Assembly (NCBI GenBank): GCA_964573995.1
Contig: CAZNLH010000064.1
Location: forward strand, 1 to 5,557
Length of the DNA: 5,557 nt
Origin: CAZNLH01 sp964573995
GTDB lineage: Bacteria > Gemmatimonadota > CAZMKB01 > CAZNLH01
Direction of reading: 5' to 3'
Part shown: in pieces, positions 1 through 5,557 of the stretch
How the letters are laid out: each line of letters starts with the position of its first letter
How positions within the stretch are numbered: position 1 is the stretch's first letter
Notes under the pieces: generated by a model
Database searches by the model: none
Seen by the model: only the letters and a program-made list of their open reading frames with translations
Told to the model about the DNA's origin: nothing
Made by a program: the position numbers and the translations under genes

Positions 1-354
1 TTCCCCACGCTATTCCCCCCGGTCGGGATCGGAGACGAACCGGACGGCCCGAACGCAAGGCTCCCAAGGGCCTGTACCCTGGCGCAGAACTATCCCAATC
101 CCTTCAACCCCGTGACGACGATAAGGTACGAGATCGCCGGGGATGGTGGCTACGAGCCGGTCGATCTGACGATCTTCGACCTCCGGGGAAGACGGGTCAG
201 GGGCCTGTTCGAGGGATCACAACCCCCCGGAAGGTACGAGGTGCAGTGGGACGGAAGGGACGACCACGGCCGGGCCCTTTCGTCGGGGGCCTATCTCTAT
301 CGCCTGAAGGCCGGCAATTTCGTGTCGACCCGGCGGATGAACATGGTGAAATAA
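1..354 (+). CDS. C-terminal end of a secreted or surface protein with a FlgD-Ig-like / type IX sorting domain (5' partial)
   Basis: The reading frame is open from the first base and stops at TAA 352-354, leaving 117 visible residues of a longer protein. After a proline-rich linker (about residues 1-26) comes the motif LAQNYPNPFNP (27-37), the usual opening of C-terminal sorting domains in proteins exported by the type IX system. Then follow a short beta-strand series with IFDLRGRRV (58-66), WDGRDDHG (83-90) and SSGAYLYRL (94-102), and the end RMNMVK. This order matches the FlgD-Ig-like/T9SS C-terminal fold of roughly 85-90 residues. In known systems the domain directs passage across the outer membrane and is often removed. 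The function of the missing N-terminal part cannot be told. Export by type IX secretion is inferred, since this domain also occurs in GC-rich phyla where the machinery is less well studied. The domain call is firm, the protein identity unknown. Confidence 0.88.
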   Translation, partial: FPTLFPPVGIGDEPDGPNARLPRACTLAQNYPNPFNPVTTIRYEIAGDGGYEPVDLTIFDLRGRRVRGLFEGSQPPGRYEVQWDGRDDHGRALSSGAYLYRLKAGNFVSTRRMNMVK

Positions 355-397
355 GAAAAGGTTGTGCAGACCGGTTCTGGCCTGTCTTCACCGCGGC

Positions 398-426
398 CCG
401 GAGGCCCGTACGACCGGGAGGTCCGG
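398..426 (+). terminator. GC-rich hairpin downstream of the secreted-protein gene, possible transcription end
   Basis: CCGGA (398-402) pairs with TCCGG (422-426), and CCCG (405-408) pairs with CGGG (415-418). This gives nine base pairs with a small internal loop and a TACGAC terminal loop. It lies 43 bases after the TAA stop. No T-tract follows, so it is not a classical intrinsic terminator. It may be a 3'-end stabilising structure, or chance in GC-rich sequence. Confidence 0.25.
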
Positions 427-578
427 CTGACCAACGGCCGCCATGTACCCCTATCTGACGCCAGGTGAGTCTCCCGGCGGATCTCCACCCCCCCTGCGCC
501 TGGACTCCGAAGCCAGTAATGCCGCCCTCGCGGTCCACGGCAGTAGGCGCATGCAGGCGTGACCGGATGGGAAACGGG

Positions 579-607
579 TTGATTCCCGCCCGGACTTTTG
601 GTATCTT
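579..607 (+). promoter_or_regulatory. Candidate sigma-70-type promoter for purL
   Basis: TTGATT (579-584) matches the -35 consensus at four of six positions. TATCTT (602-607) matches the -10 consensus at four of six. The spacer is exactly 17 bases. The same bases TATCTTTC (602-609) are one mismatch from the Bacteroidetes -7 element TAnnTTTG, with a TTG at 579-581 about 20 bases upstream. The predicted transcription start is near 614, giving a leader of about 45 bases before the purL start. It is the best promoter candidate I found in the gap upstream of purL, but sequence alone cannot prove it. Confidence 0.4.
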
Positions 608-615
608 TCCGGGCG
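587..615. promoter_or_regulatory. Perfect 8-bp inverted repeat flanking the candidate -10 element (possible operator)
   Basis: The arm CGCCCGGA (587-594) is an exact reverse complement of TCCGGGCG (608-615), with 13 bases between them. The arms begin 21 bases apart, about two helical turns, as expected for a dimeric DNA-binding protein. The left arm sits in the promoter spacer, the right arm covers the predicted start, and the -10 box lies in the centre, so a bound regulator would block polymerase. It does not resemble the E. coli PurR operator. The same bases could instead act as an RNA hairpin if transcription begins further upstream. Confidence 0.35.
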
Positions 616-649
616 AACCAATGAAATTCATCCAGTCATCCCTTGACGC

Positions 650-654
650 GAGGT
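650..654 (+). promoter_or_regulatory. Shine-Dalgarno-like GAGGT setting the TTG start of purL
   Basis: GAGGT ends four bases before the TTG at 659. An in-frame TGA at 644-646 closes the frame just upstream, so the start must lie after it. The next in-frame starts (GTG 677, ATG 695) would remove the first strand of the PurS-like module. The TTG with this short-spaced site is therefore the best choice. Confidence 0.5.
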
Positions 655-658
655 CGCA

Positions 659-3625
659 TTGGTCCACAGGATAGAGGTGGGCATCAGGCCCGACATGGTC
701 GACGCGCGGGGCGAGGCGGTTATGCGCTCGATCACCGATGACCTCGGCATATCGATAGATAGTGTCCGGGTGATAGACGTCTACACGATCGAGGGCGACC
801 TCGGCCGGGACGACCTGGAGATGCTCCGGCAGCGCCTTTTTACCGACCCCGTCATCCAGGAATCGGCGACGGACTGTCCGCTGGCCCGGGGCTTCGACTG
901 GCTCATTGAGGTGGCATACCGCCCGGGTGTCACGGACAACGTCGGAAGGACCGCACTGGAGGGGATCCGTGACCTCCTCGGCGGGGATGGAAGGGGTGTG
1001 GGGGGTGTCTACACATCCATCCAGTATCTCATCCGTGGCGACCTAAAGAGAAGTGAAGTGGAGGGAATCGCCGGCGGCTTGCTGGCGAACGGCCTGATCC
1101 AGCGGTGGGAGATCAGGAGCCGTGGTGAGTGGGACGGGGGGAATGTCATAACGGCCTATGTACCGCGCGTTGGGGGGGATGCGGGGGCGGAGGTGAGGAG
1201 TTACGACCTCGAGGTGAGCGACGACGAGTTGGTCGAGTTGAGCGAAAAGGGGGTGCTCTCGCTCACCCTGGAGGAGATGAGGGCGATCCGCGACTATTAC
1301 AGGGACGAGGACGTGCGCAGTGAGCGCGCTGCTTTGGGGCTCGGACCCCGGCCGACCGACGTGGAACTCGAAGCGCTTGCCCAAACATGGTCGGAGCATT
1401 GCAAGCACAAGATATTCAACAGCATCATCCACTACAGGGAGGGGGACGCCGAGGAGGTCGTGGATTCCCTCTTCCGGACCTACATCCGGGGGGCTACTGA
1501 GCAGGCCTCTGCCAAGATAGACTGGCTCCTGTCGGTCTTCCACGACAACGCGGGGGTGATACGGTTCAACGATGACCATGACCTCGTCATGAAGGTCGAG
1601 ACGCACAACTCCCCCTCCGCTCTCGATCCTTACGGAGGTGCGCTGACCGGGATCGTGGGGGTCAATCGCGACCCCCTCGGCACCGGGATGGGCGCACGTC
1701 TCATATTCAACACCGACGTATTCTGCTTTGCACCCCCGGACGATTCCGCACCGGTGCCTCCCCCTTTGTTTCGGCCGAAGCGGGTGTTCCGCGGGGTCCA
1801 TCGCGGCGTGAAGGACGGTGGAAACGAGAGCGGGATACCGGTGGTGAACGGCTCGATACTCTTCGATACCAGATACAGGGGGAAACCACTCGTTTTCTGC
1901 GGAACGGGCGGAATCATGCCTGCGAAGGTGAACGGCCGGCCGGCCCACGAGAAGCGCGTGGAGCCGGGATGCCTGGTGGTCATGGTCGGCGGCAGGATCG
2001 GCAAGGATGGGATCCACGGGGCCACATTCTCATCCGTGGAACTGACTGAGGAATCGCCTGCGACCGCAGTACAGATCGGGGACCCGATCACCCAGAAGAA
2101 GATGGTGGACTTCATCCTGGAGGCAAGGGACCTGGGGCTCTACACGGCCATCACGGACAACGGCGCGGGGGGGCTCTCGAGTTCGGTCGGAGAGATGGCG
2201 CGTTACTCGGGTGGTGCCGAGATCCATCTCGAAAGGGCGCCCCTCAAGTACCAGGGGCTGAGGCCATGGGAGATCCTCCTGTCGGAGGCGCAGGAGCGGA
2301 TGACGCTCGCGGTGCCCCCCGGGAAGGAACGGCCTCTTCGGGAACTGGCCCTAAAGCACGACGTCGAGGTGACGGTCCTGGGGACTTTCACCGACACGGG
2401 CCGCTTTCACGTCCTCCACGATGGAAAGACGGTGGCCTACCTCGACATGGAATTCTTCCACGAGGGTATGCCGCGGATGGAACTCCGGGCGGAGTGGACG
2501 CCTCCTGTGCTCGAGGAGCCGGAACCCGGCAGCCCCGCCGACATCGGTGTTCTCCTGCACGCCGTTCTCGGCAGGTGGAACGTGTGCAGCAAGGAGTCGT
2601 TCGTCAGGCAGTACGACCACGAGGTACAGGGAGGGAGCGTGATAAAGCCCTTCGTTGGCGCCGAGGATGACGGGCCGTCGGATGCCGCGGTGATCCGGCC
2701 CTTGCTCCGCTCGGAAGAAGGTCTGATGATATCCAACGGCATTTGCCCCAAGTACTCCGATATCGACACCTACCACATGGCGGCATGCGCGGTGGACGAG
2801 GCCGTGAGGAACCTTATCGCGGTGGGGGGTAGGCTCGGGGACATCGCCGCGCTCGACAACTTCTGCTGGCCCGACCCCGTGGCCTCGGGGAAGACCCCGG
2901 ACGGTGAGTACAAACTGGCCCAACTGGTAAGGGCCAGTCGCGGCCTGTACGATGCCTGCGTGGCCTACGACATTCCACTCATATCCGGCAAGGACAGCAT
3001 GAAGAACGACTTCGGGACCTGGCCTGACAAGGTCTCGATACCACCCACCATCCTCGTAACGGCGCTGGGTAAGATCGATGATGTGAAGGGCGCGGTGACC
3101 ATGGACGCCAAACGTGCGGGCGACCTGCTCTACGTCCTCGGCGTGACCAGGAGGGAACTCGGTGGCTCGGAATACTATGCCCACCTTGGCCTCCTCGGCA
3201 GGAGTGTCCCTGTGGTGGACTTCGAGGTGAACCGGAGGTTGTACCAGGCCCTGTCCCTTGCTGTTTCCAGGTCGCTCGTGGCCTCTTGCCACGATTGCTC
3301 GGACGGTGGACTCGGCGTGGCCCTTGCCGAGACCGCGTTTTCCGGGGGCCTCGGCATGAGGATCGACCTGAGGCGCGTGCCGGCCGAGGGGGTCGAACGT
3401 GACGACTTGCTCCTTTTCTCCGAGTCCGCCGGCAGGTTCGTGGTCACGGTCCCAACGGAGAGTTCCGAAGAGTTCGAGTGCCTCTTCGAGGACCTGCCCG
3501 TGGGCCGCGTTGGCGTGGTGACCGAAGATCGGGCCTTGACCATCGTGGGCCTGTCGGGTGATGTCGTGGCCCGTGAGGATGTCCTTTTGCTCAAGTCATC
3601 ATGGAAGAGCCCACTCGATTGGTAG
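659..3625 (+). CDS. purL: Phosphoribosylformylglycinamidine synthase, PurS-PurS-PurL fusion
   Basis: This 988-residue cytoplasmic enzyme converts FGAR, ATP and glutamine-derived ammonia to FGAM, the fourth step of purine synthesis. Residues 3-75 and 79-170 are two PurS-like modules. Each opens with a similar strand (RIEVGIRPDMVDARG and LIEVAYRPGVTDNVG) and carries a later Y-x-I-x-GDL-type strand. The linker has TWSEHCKHK (243-251). The first AIRS-like half carries VETHNSPSALDPYGGALTG (313-331), GRIGKDGIHGATFSS (445-459), QIGDPITQKK (472-481) and TDNGAGGLSSS (499-509). The second half carries SGKDSMKND (776-784), SCHDCSDGGLG (876-886) and LLFSESAGRFVV (918-929). No glutaminase domain is present, since it is supplied by the downstream purQ. 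The length exceeds standalone PurL (about 740) because of the PurS fusion. Translation appears to start at TTG. The frame is intact and identification is very secure. Confidence 0.97.
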   Translation: MVHRIEVGIRPDMVDARGEAVMRSITDDLGISIDSVRVIDVYTIEGDLGRDDLEMLRQRLFTDPVIQESATDCPLARGFDWLIEVAYRPGVTDNVGRTALEGIRDLLGGDGRGVGGVYTSIQYLIRGDLKRSEVEGIAGGLLANGLIQRWEIRSRGEWDGGNVITAYVPRVGGDAGAEVRSYDLEVSDDELVELSEKGVLSLTLEEMRAIRDYYRDEDVRSERAALGLGPRPTDVELEALAQTWSEHCKHKIFNSIIHYREGDAEEVVDSLFRTYIRGATEQASAKIDWLLSVFHDNAGVIRFNDDHDLVMKVETHNSPSALDPYGGALTGIVGVNRDPLGTGMGARLIFNTDVFCFAPPDDSAPVPPPLFRPKRVFRGVHRGVKDGGNESGIPVVNGSILFDTRYRGKPLVFCGTGGIMPAKVNGRPAHEKRVEPGCLVVMVGGRIGKDGIHGATFSSVELTEESPATAVQIGDPITQKKMVDFILEARDLGLYTAITDNGAGGLSSSVGEMARYSGGAEIHLERAPLKYQGLRPWEILLSEAQERMTLAVPPGKERPLRELALKHDVEVTVLGTFTDTGRFHVLHDGKTVAYLDMEFFHEGMPRMELRAEWTPPVLEEPEPGSPADIGVLLHAVLGRWNVCSKESFVRQYDHEVQGGSVIKPFVGAEDDGPSDAAVIRPLLRSEEGLMISNGICPKYSDIDTYHMAACAVDEAVRNLIAVGGRLGDIAALDNFCWPDPVASGKTPDGEYKLAQLVRASRGLYDACVAYDIPLISGKDSMKNDFGTWPDKVSIPPTILVTALGKIDDVKGAVTMDAKRAGDLLYVLGVTRRELGGSEYYAHLGLLGRSVPVVDFEVNRRLYQALSLAVSRSLVASCHDCSDGGLGVALAETAFSGGLGMRIDLRRVPAEGVERDDLLLFSESAGRFVVTVPTESSEEFECLFEDLPVGRVGVVTEDRALTIVGLSGDVVAREDVLLLKSSWKSPLDW

Positions 3626-3652
3626 GGGTATTCGTGTGGCACGGACCCTTTT
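3624..3652 (+). terminator. Candidate intrinsic terminator at the end of purL
   Basis: Beginning within the purL stop codon, AGGGGT (3624-3629) pairs with ACCCTT (3645-3650), including one G-T wobble. Inside it CGTG (3633-3636) pairs with CACG (3640-3643) around a three-base TGG loop. A four-T run (3649-3652) follows the C-rich arm. This is a two-part stem of about ten pairs. The T-tract is short and partly inside the stem, so it may be a leaky terminator rather than a full stop. Confidence 0.4.
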
Positions 3653-3674
3653 CCGGGATGACCAATCGCGCCCT

Positions 3675-3684
3675 TATACATTTG
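3675..3684 (+). promoter_or_regulatory. Possible promoter for purQ (Bacteroidetes-type -7 element)
   Basis: TACATTTG (3677-3684) fits the TAnnTTTG -7 consensus of Bacteroidetes promoters exactly, and the overlapping TATACA (3675-3680) is a four-of-six sigma-70 -10 match. It is the only AT-rich patch in the gap. No good -33 TTTG or -35 TTGACA is visible upstream; only a TTTTCC stretch at 3649-3654. It would give purQ its own transcript after the candidate terminator. Confidence is low because such short motifs arise by chance. Confidence 0.25.
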
Positions 3685-3768
3685 TGCATGGAAGGCGAGC
3701 GAATGGCGCCACATGGTTGTTCACCCGTCCTTGAGATGCGACGAGGGACGGCCTCCGGTGTCCGGTGA

Positions 3769-3774
3769 AGGAGG
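3769..3774 (+). promoter_or_regulatory. Strong ribosome binding site fixing the GTG start of purQ
   Basis: AGGAGG sits six bases before the GTG at 3781, inside a longer purine run AAGGAGGAGG (3768-3777). An in-frame TGA at 3766-3768 rules out any longer product. This is a near-ideal anti-16S match and contrasts with the weak GAGGT before purL. Confidence 0.85.
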
Positions 3775-3780
3775 AGGAAC

Positions 3781-4569
3781 GTGAAGCGAAGAGTCAGGGT
3801 CATAGTACTGACCGGATACGGGATCAACTGCGATCTCGAGTCCGCCCACTGCTTCGAGACGGCTGGCGCCGCGGTCGACAGGGTCCACGTCAACGAGTTG
3901 ATCGGTGGCGCGAGGTCTCTCGAAGACTACCACGTCTTCTTCATACCGGGCGGCTTCTCATTCGGGGACGACATCGCCTCGGGCAAGGTCCTCGCCAACA
4001 AGATGCTCGCCCACCTGGACGACGAGATACGTGCCTTCGTTGATGGGGGCCTGCTCGTAATCGGGATATGCAACGGGTTCCAGGTACTCGTGAAGATGGG
4101 CCTTCTGCCCGGTTATTCCGGCATGGGCGTCCAGGATGCCACGATAACCTTCAACGATTCCGGGAGGTTTGAAGACAGGTGGGTCCATCTCGAGGTAGAA
4201 CACCGGTCGCCGTGTGTTTACACCGTGGGGATCGATTCCCTCTATCTGCCCGTCCGGCACGGGGAGGGGAAGTTCCTCCCTCGCGACGGGGAGACGCTCG
4301 AACGCATCGAGCAGGATCACCTCGTGGCGCTGAGGTACGTGGACGGTGAGGGCAGGCCGGCGAACTATCCCTTGAACCCGAACGGTTCGGTGAACGGGAT
4401 TGCCGGGATATGCGACCGGACCGGGAGGGTGTTCGGGATGATGCCCCATCCGGAGGCTTACAACCACGTGACCAACCATCCCCGTTGGACCCGCGAACGG
4501 GTCCCCGAAGAGGGGATGGGCCTCGCCATCTTCCGAAACGCCGTTCGGTTCGCGGAAGAGGCGTTGTAA
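3781..4569 (+). CDS. purQ: Phosphoribosylformylglycinamidine synthase glutaminase subunit
   Basis: This 262-residue class I glutamine amidotransferase releases ammonia from glutamine for PurL. The N-terminus VRVIVLTGYGINCD (5-18) is the typical PurQ opening. FIPGGFSFGDD (54-64) forms the oxyanion region, and IGICNGFQ (94-101) holds the nucleophile Cys97. RHGEGKF (159-165) is a PurQ signature, and MPHPE (221-225) supplies His223 and Glu225 of the catalytic triad. All catalytic residues are present. At 262 residues it is longer than the roughly 225-residue Bacillus-type PurQ. The extra length lies mainly between the nucleophile motif and the C-terminus. It follows purL by 155 bases on the same strand and begins with GTG. 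Because PurL carries the PurS modules, no separate purS gene is needed nearby. The stretch between the genes may contain a terminator and promoter, so co-transcription is not assured. Confidence 0.97.
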   Translation: MKRRVRVIVLTGYGINCDLESAHCFETAGAAVDRVHVNELIGGARSLEDYHVFFIPGGFSFGDDIASGKVLANKMLAHLDDEIRAFVDGGLLVIGICNGFQVLVKMGLLPGYSGMGVQDATITFNDSGRFEDRWVHLEVEHRSPCVYTVGIDSLYLPVRHGEGKFLPRDGETLERIEQDHLVALRYVDGEGRPANYPLNPNGSVNGIAGICDRTGRVFGMMPHPEAYNHVTNHPRWTRERVPEEGMGLAIFRNAVRFAEEAL

Positions 4570-4573
4570 GGTT

Positions 4574-4597
4574 AGGGGACTTGGCCGTGAATCCCCT
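4574..4597. terminator. Weak hairpin between convergent purQ and the GTPase gene
   Basis: AGGGGA (4574-4579) pairs perfectly with TCCCCT (4592-4597) across a 12-base loop, four bases after the purQ stop. It lies in the 80-base gap between two converging genes, where a bidirectional terminator would be expected. There is no T-tract on either strand and the loop is large, so the call rests mainly on position. Confidence 0.25.
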
Positions 4598-4649
4598 CGC
4601 ACCGCCGCTAAGTTGTCTGCCATAACCCCCGCCGTCGCGTTGTCCGGGT

Positions 4650-5557
4650 TCATACGTGAAACTCGAGTATCTCACGGTCATGAACCACGTAATCCCTGGG
4701 AATACGGATGCCTTCCTTGCCCTCTGCCCAGATCCGTGCGAATTTCAGTTGTTGGGCGATGTCCTTGTGGACCATCTTGGCGATATCGTGCACGGTGCTC
4801 CCTGAGGGGGCGACGTAGGGCCTGTCCAGGTCAGGCTTCTTGCCCGGGATCTTGGTGTATATGCGTACGATCTCGAGGAACTTGAAGACCTCTATCTTCA
4901 GTCTTTCGAGTGATTTCCTGTCGAGGGCGCTGACGAACAACATGGGCACGGTATCGCGGTAAAGGTCCTTGAGGACCTCGGCGTTTTCCGGACCATGAAG
5001 CAGGTCCAACTTGTTCCCGATGATCATTGTCCGCTTGACTGTGAATCCCTTCTCCTCCTTTCGCCTGCGCCCTGTCAGGAGGATCTTGTTCGCCCTGAGG
5101 ATCTCCCTGCAGGTCTCTATGTCGACCAGCGGCCTCGCATCGATGTCTACGACGAGGATGACTATGTCCGCCCGGCGTATGATGTCGAACAGCCATGGCT
5201 CGTTGTGTTCCTTTGATAGCGGCGGCGTGTCGATCAATTGAAACTGGATGTCTTCGAATAGCATCATCCCGGCCGTGGGGGACCATGTGGTGTATGGGTA
5301 GGAGGCGATTTCAGGATTTGCGCCCGTGGTCGAGCCGAGTATCGTGGACTTCCCCGAATTGGGCGGGCCGACAAGGGCCACCTGGCCGGCCCCTTCCTTC
5401 TCGAATACGTACCCAGGCGTCCTCCTGGCGACCTTCTCCCTCTGCTGGAGTTGGTTCTGTACCTTGGCGATCCGCCTCTTGATCTCGCCCTGTAGTTTCT
5501 CCGTCCCCTTGTGCTTGGGAATGACGGCGAGCATCTCTTTGAGGAGTTCAAGCCTCT
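4650..5557 (-). CDS. DRG/Obg-like GTPase with C-terminal TGS domain (N-terminus beyond the window)
   Basis: The frame ends at the TGA on 4652-4650 and stays open to the right edge, giving seven codons (RLELLKE) before the Met at 5534. That Met is therefore probably internal and the gene is 5'-partial. Numbering from that Met, residues 1-37 are a charged helical segment typical of DRG proteins. GPPNSGKS (56-63) is the G1 P-loop, YPYTT (79-83) the G2 region, DTPP (102-105) the G3 position, NKLD (174-177) G4 and SAL (202-204) G5. Residues about 223-294 form a TGS domain (VRIYTKIPGKKPD, then PSGSTVHDIAK and RDYVVHDREILEFHV). Related proteins bind GTP and associate with ribosomes or RNA; the exact role of the bacterial DRG-like members is not known to me. 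G3 normally ends in Gly, but here it is Pro. It converges on purQ, and no link to purine synthesis is evident. Confidence 0.9.
   Translation of the reverse strand, partial: RLELLKEMLAVIPKHKGTEKLQGEIKRRIAKVQNQLQQREKVARRTPGYVFEKEGAGQVALVGPPNSGKSTILGSTTGANPEIASYPYTTWSPTAGMMLFEDIQFQLIDTPPLSKEHNEPWLFDIIRRADIVILVVDIDARPLVDIETCREILRANKILLTGRRRKEEKGFTVKRTMIIGNKLDLLHGPENAEVLKDLYRDTVPMLFVSALDRKSLERLKIEVFKFLEIVRIYTKIPGKKPDLDRPYVAPSGSTVHDIAKMVHKDIAQQLKFARIWAEGKEGIRIPRDYVVHDREILEFHV

Larger units (their letters stand above)
355..658. other. Noncoding region between the secreted-protein gene and purL
   Basis: These 304 bases show no credible gene. Short open frames occur on both strands, but they lack family-like sequence and mostly shadow the GC-rich composition. 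The first third holds a GC-rich hairpin (398-426) and a weaker imperfect one (368-387). The last 80 bases hold a candidate promoter, an 8-bp inverted repeat and a Shine-Dalgarno-like GAGGT, described separately. The middle (about 440-560) contains only small competing hairpins, for example TGCCG 520-524 with CGGCA 538-542. I compared the region from memory with the ZTP, THF, cobalamin, glycine, TPP and purine riboswitch consensuses and saw no convincing match. Confidence 0.7.

Noticed and set aside
569..587. T-arm-like sequence GGGAA...TTCCC suggesting a tRNA
   Set aside because: The loop is not TTCGANN, no acceptor, D or anticodon arms can be drawn around it, and no CCA-end context is present.
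541..615. Riboswitch upstream of purL (ZTP, THF, cobalamin or purine type)
   Set aside because: Short stretches such as GCGTGACCGG recall the ZTP consensus, but the conserved downstream stem and core do not follow in order.
197..667. 156-codon minus-strand open frame crossing the noncoding region
   Set aside because: It overlaps the secreted-protein gene, is of low complexity (Arg, Gly, Pro, Ser) and crosses the candidate purL promoter. No ribosome site or family similarity was seen.
643..673. TTGACG at 643-648 as a -35 box
   Set aside because: The matching -10 would fall inside purL with a 19-base spacer (AGGATA), so transcription would begin after the start codon. The pair at 579-607 is better placed.
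1043..2017. Long open frame on the minus strand inside purL (324 codons)
   Set aside because: It lies wholly antisense to a well-conserved enzyme, has no recognisable family features, and long antisense frames are expected in GC-rich coding DNA.
2351..3292. Long open frame on the minus strand inside purL (313 codons)
   Set aside because: Same reason: a shadow of the purL codon pattern, rich in His, Val, Arg and Gly with no domain-like sequence.
3658..3768. 36-codon open frame before purQ, in the same frame and ending at TGA 3766
   Set aside because: There is no Shine-Dalgarno before its ATG, the sequence resembles nothing known, and it spans the candidate promoter. The purQ N-terminus is complete without it, so it is not a readthrough extension.

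Overview
The window looks like a GC-rich bacterial chromosome segment. It holds housekeeping purine genes, the tail of a secreted protein and most of a translation-factor-like GTPase. I see no mobile element, CRISPR array, tRNA or rRNA. The partial gene at the left edge ends in an NPFNP plus FlgD-Ig-like C-terminal domain, the sort used as a type IX secretion signal in Bacteroidetes and related FCB lineages and in many GC-rich candidate phyla. The PurL architecture (two PurS-like modules fused to the synthetase) is one I recall from deltaproteobacteria such as Geobacter. Together these suggest a GC-rich FCB-type or deltaproteobacteria-adjacent lineage, but no marker gene fixes the phylum.

Layout. 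Positions 1-354 (+) are the C-terminus of a cell-surface or secreted protein. Positions 355-658 are noncoding, with a GC-rich hairpin in the first third and a plausible promoter, straddled by a perfect inverted repeat, just before purL. Positions 659-3625 (+) are purL with an N-terminal tandem PurS. Positions 3626-3780 hold a candidate intrinsic terminator, a possible promoter and a strong ribosome binding site. Positions 3781-4569 (+) are purQ. A short convergent gap (4570-4649) is followed by 4650-5557 (-), a DRG/Obg-type GTPase with a C-terminal TGS domain whose N-terminus lies beyond the right edge.

Function. PurQ hydrolyses glutamine and passes ammonia to PurL, which converts FGAR to FGAM with ATP, the fourth step of de novo purine synthesis. 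In three-gene organisms a separate PurS bridges the two proteins. Here PurS is duplicated and fused to PurL, so PurSS-L plus PurQ should form the whole complex. The GTPase has no visible functional link to purine synthesis and is convergently transcribed.

Overall this is an ordinary metabolic region. I found no convincing undescribed system. The points most worth a second look are the inverted repeat around the candidate purL promoter, the apparent transcriptional separation of purL and purQ, and the Pro-for-Gly G3 motif of the GTPase.
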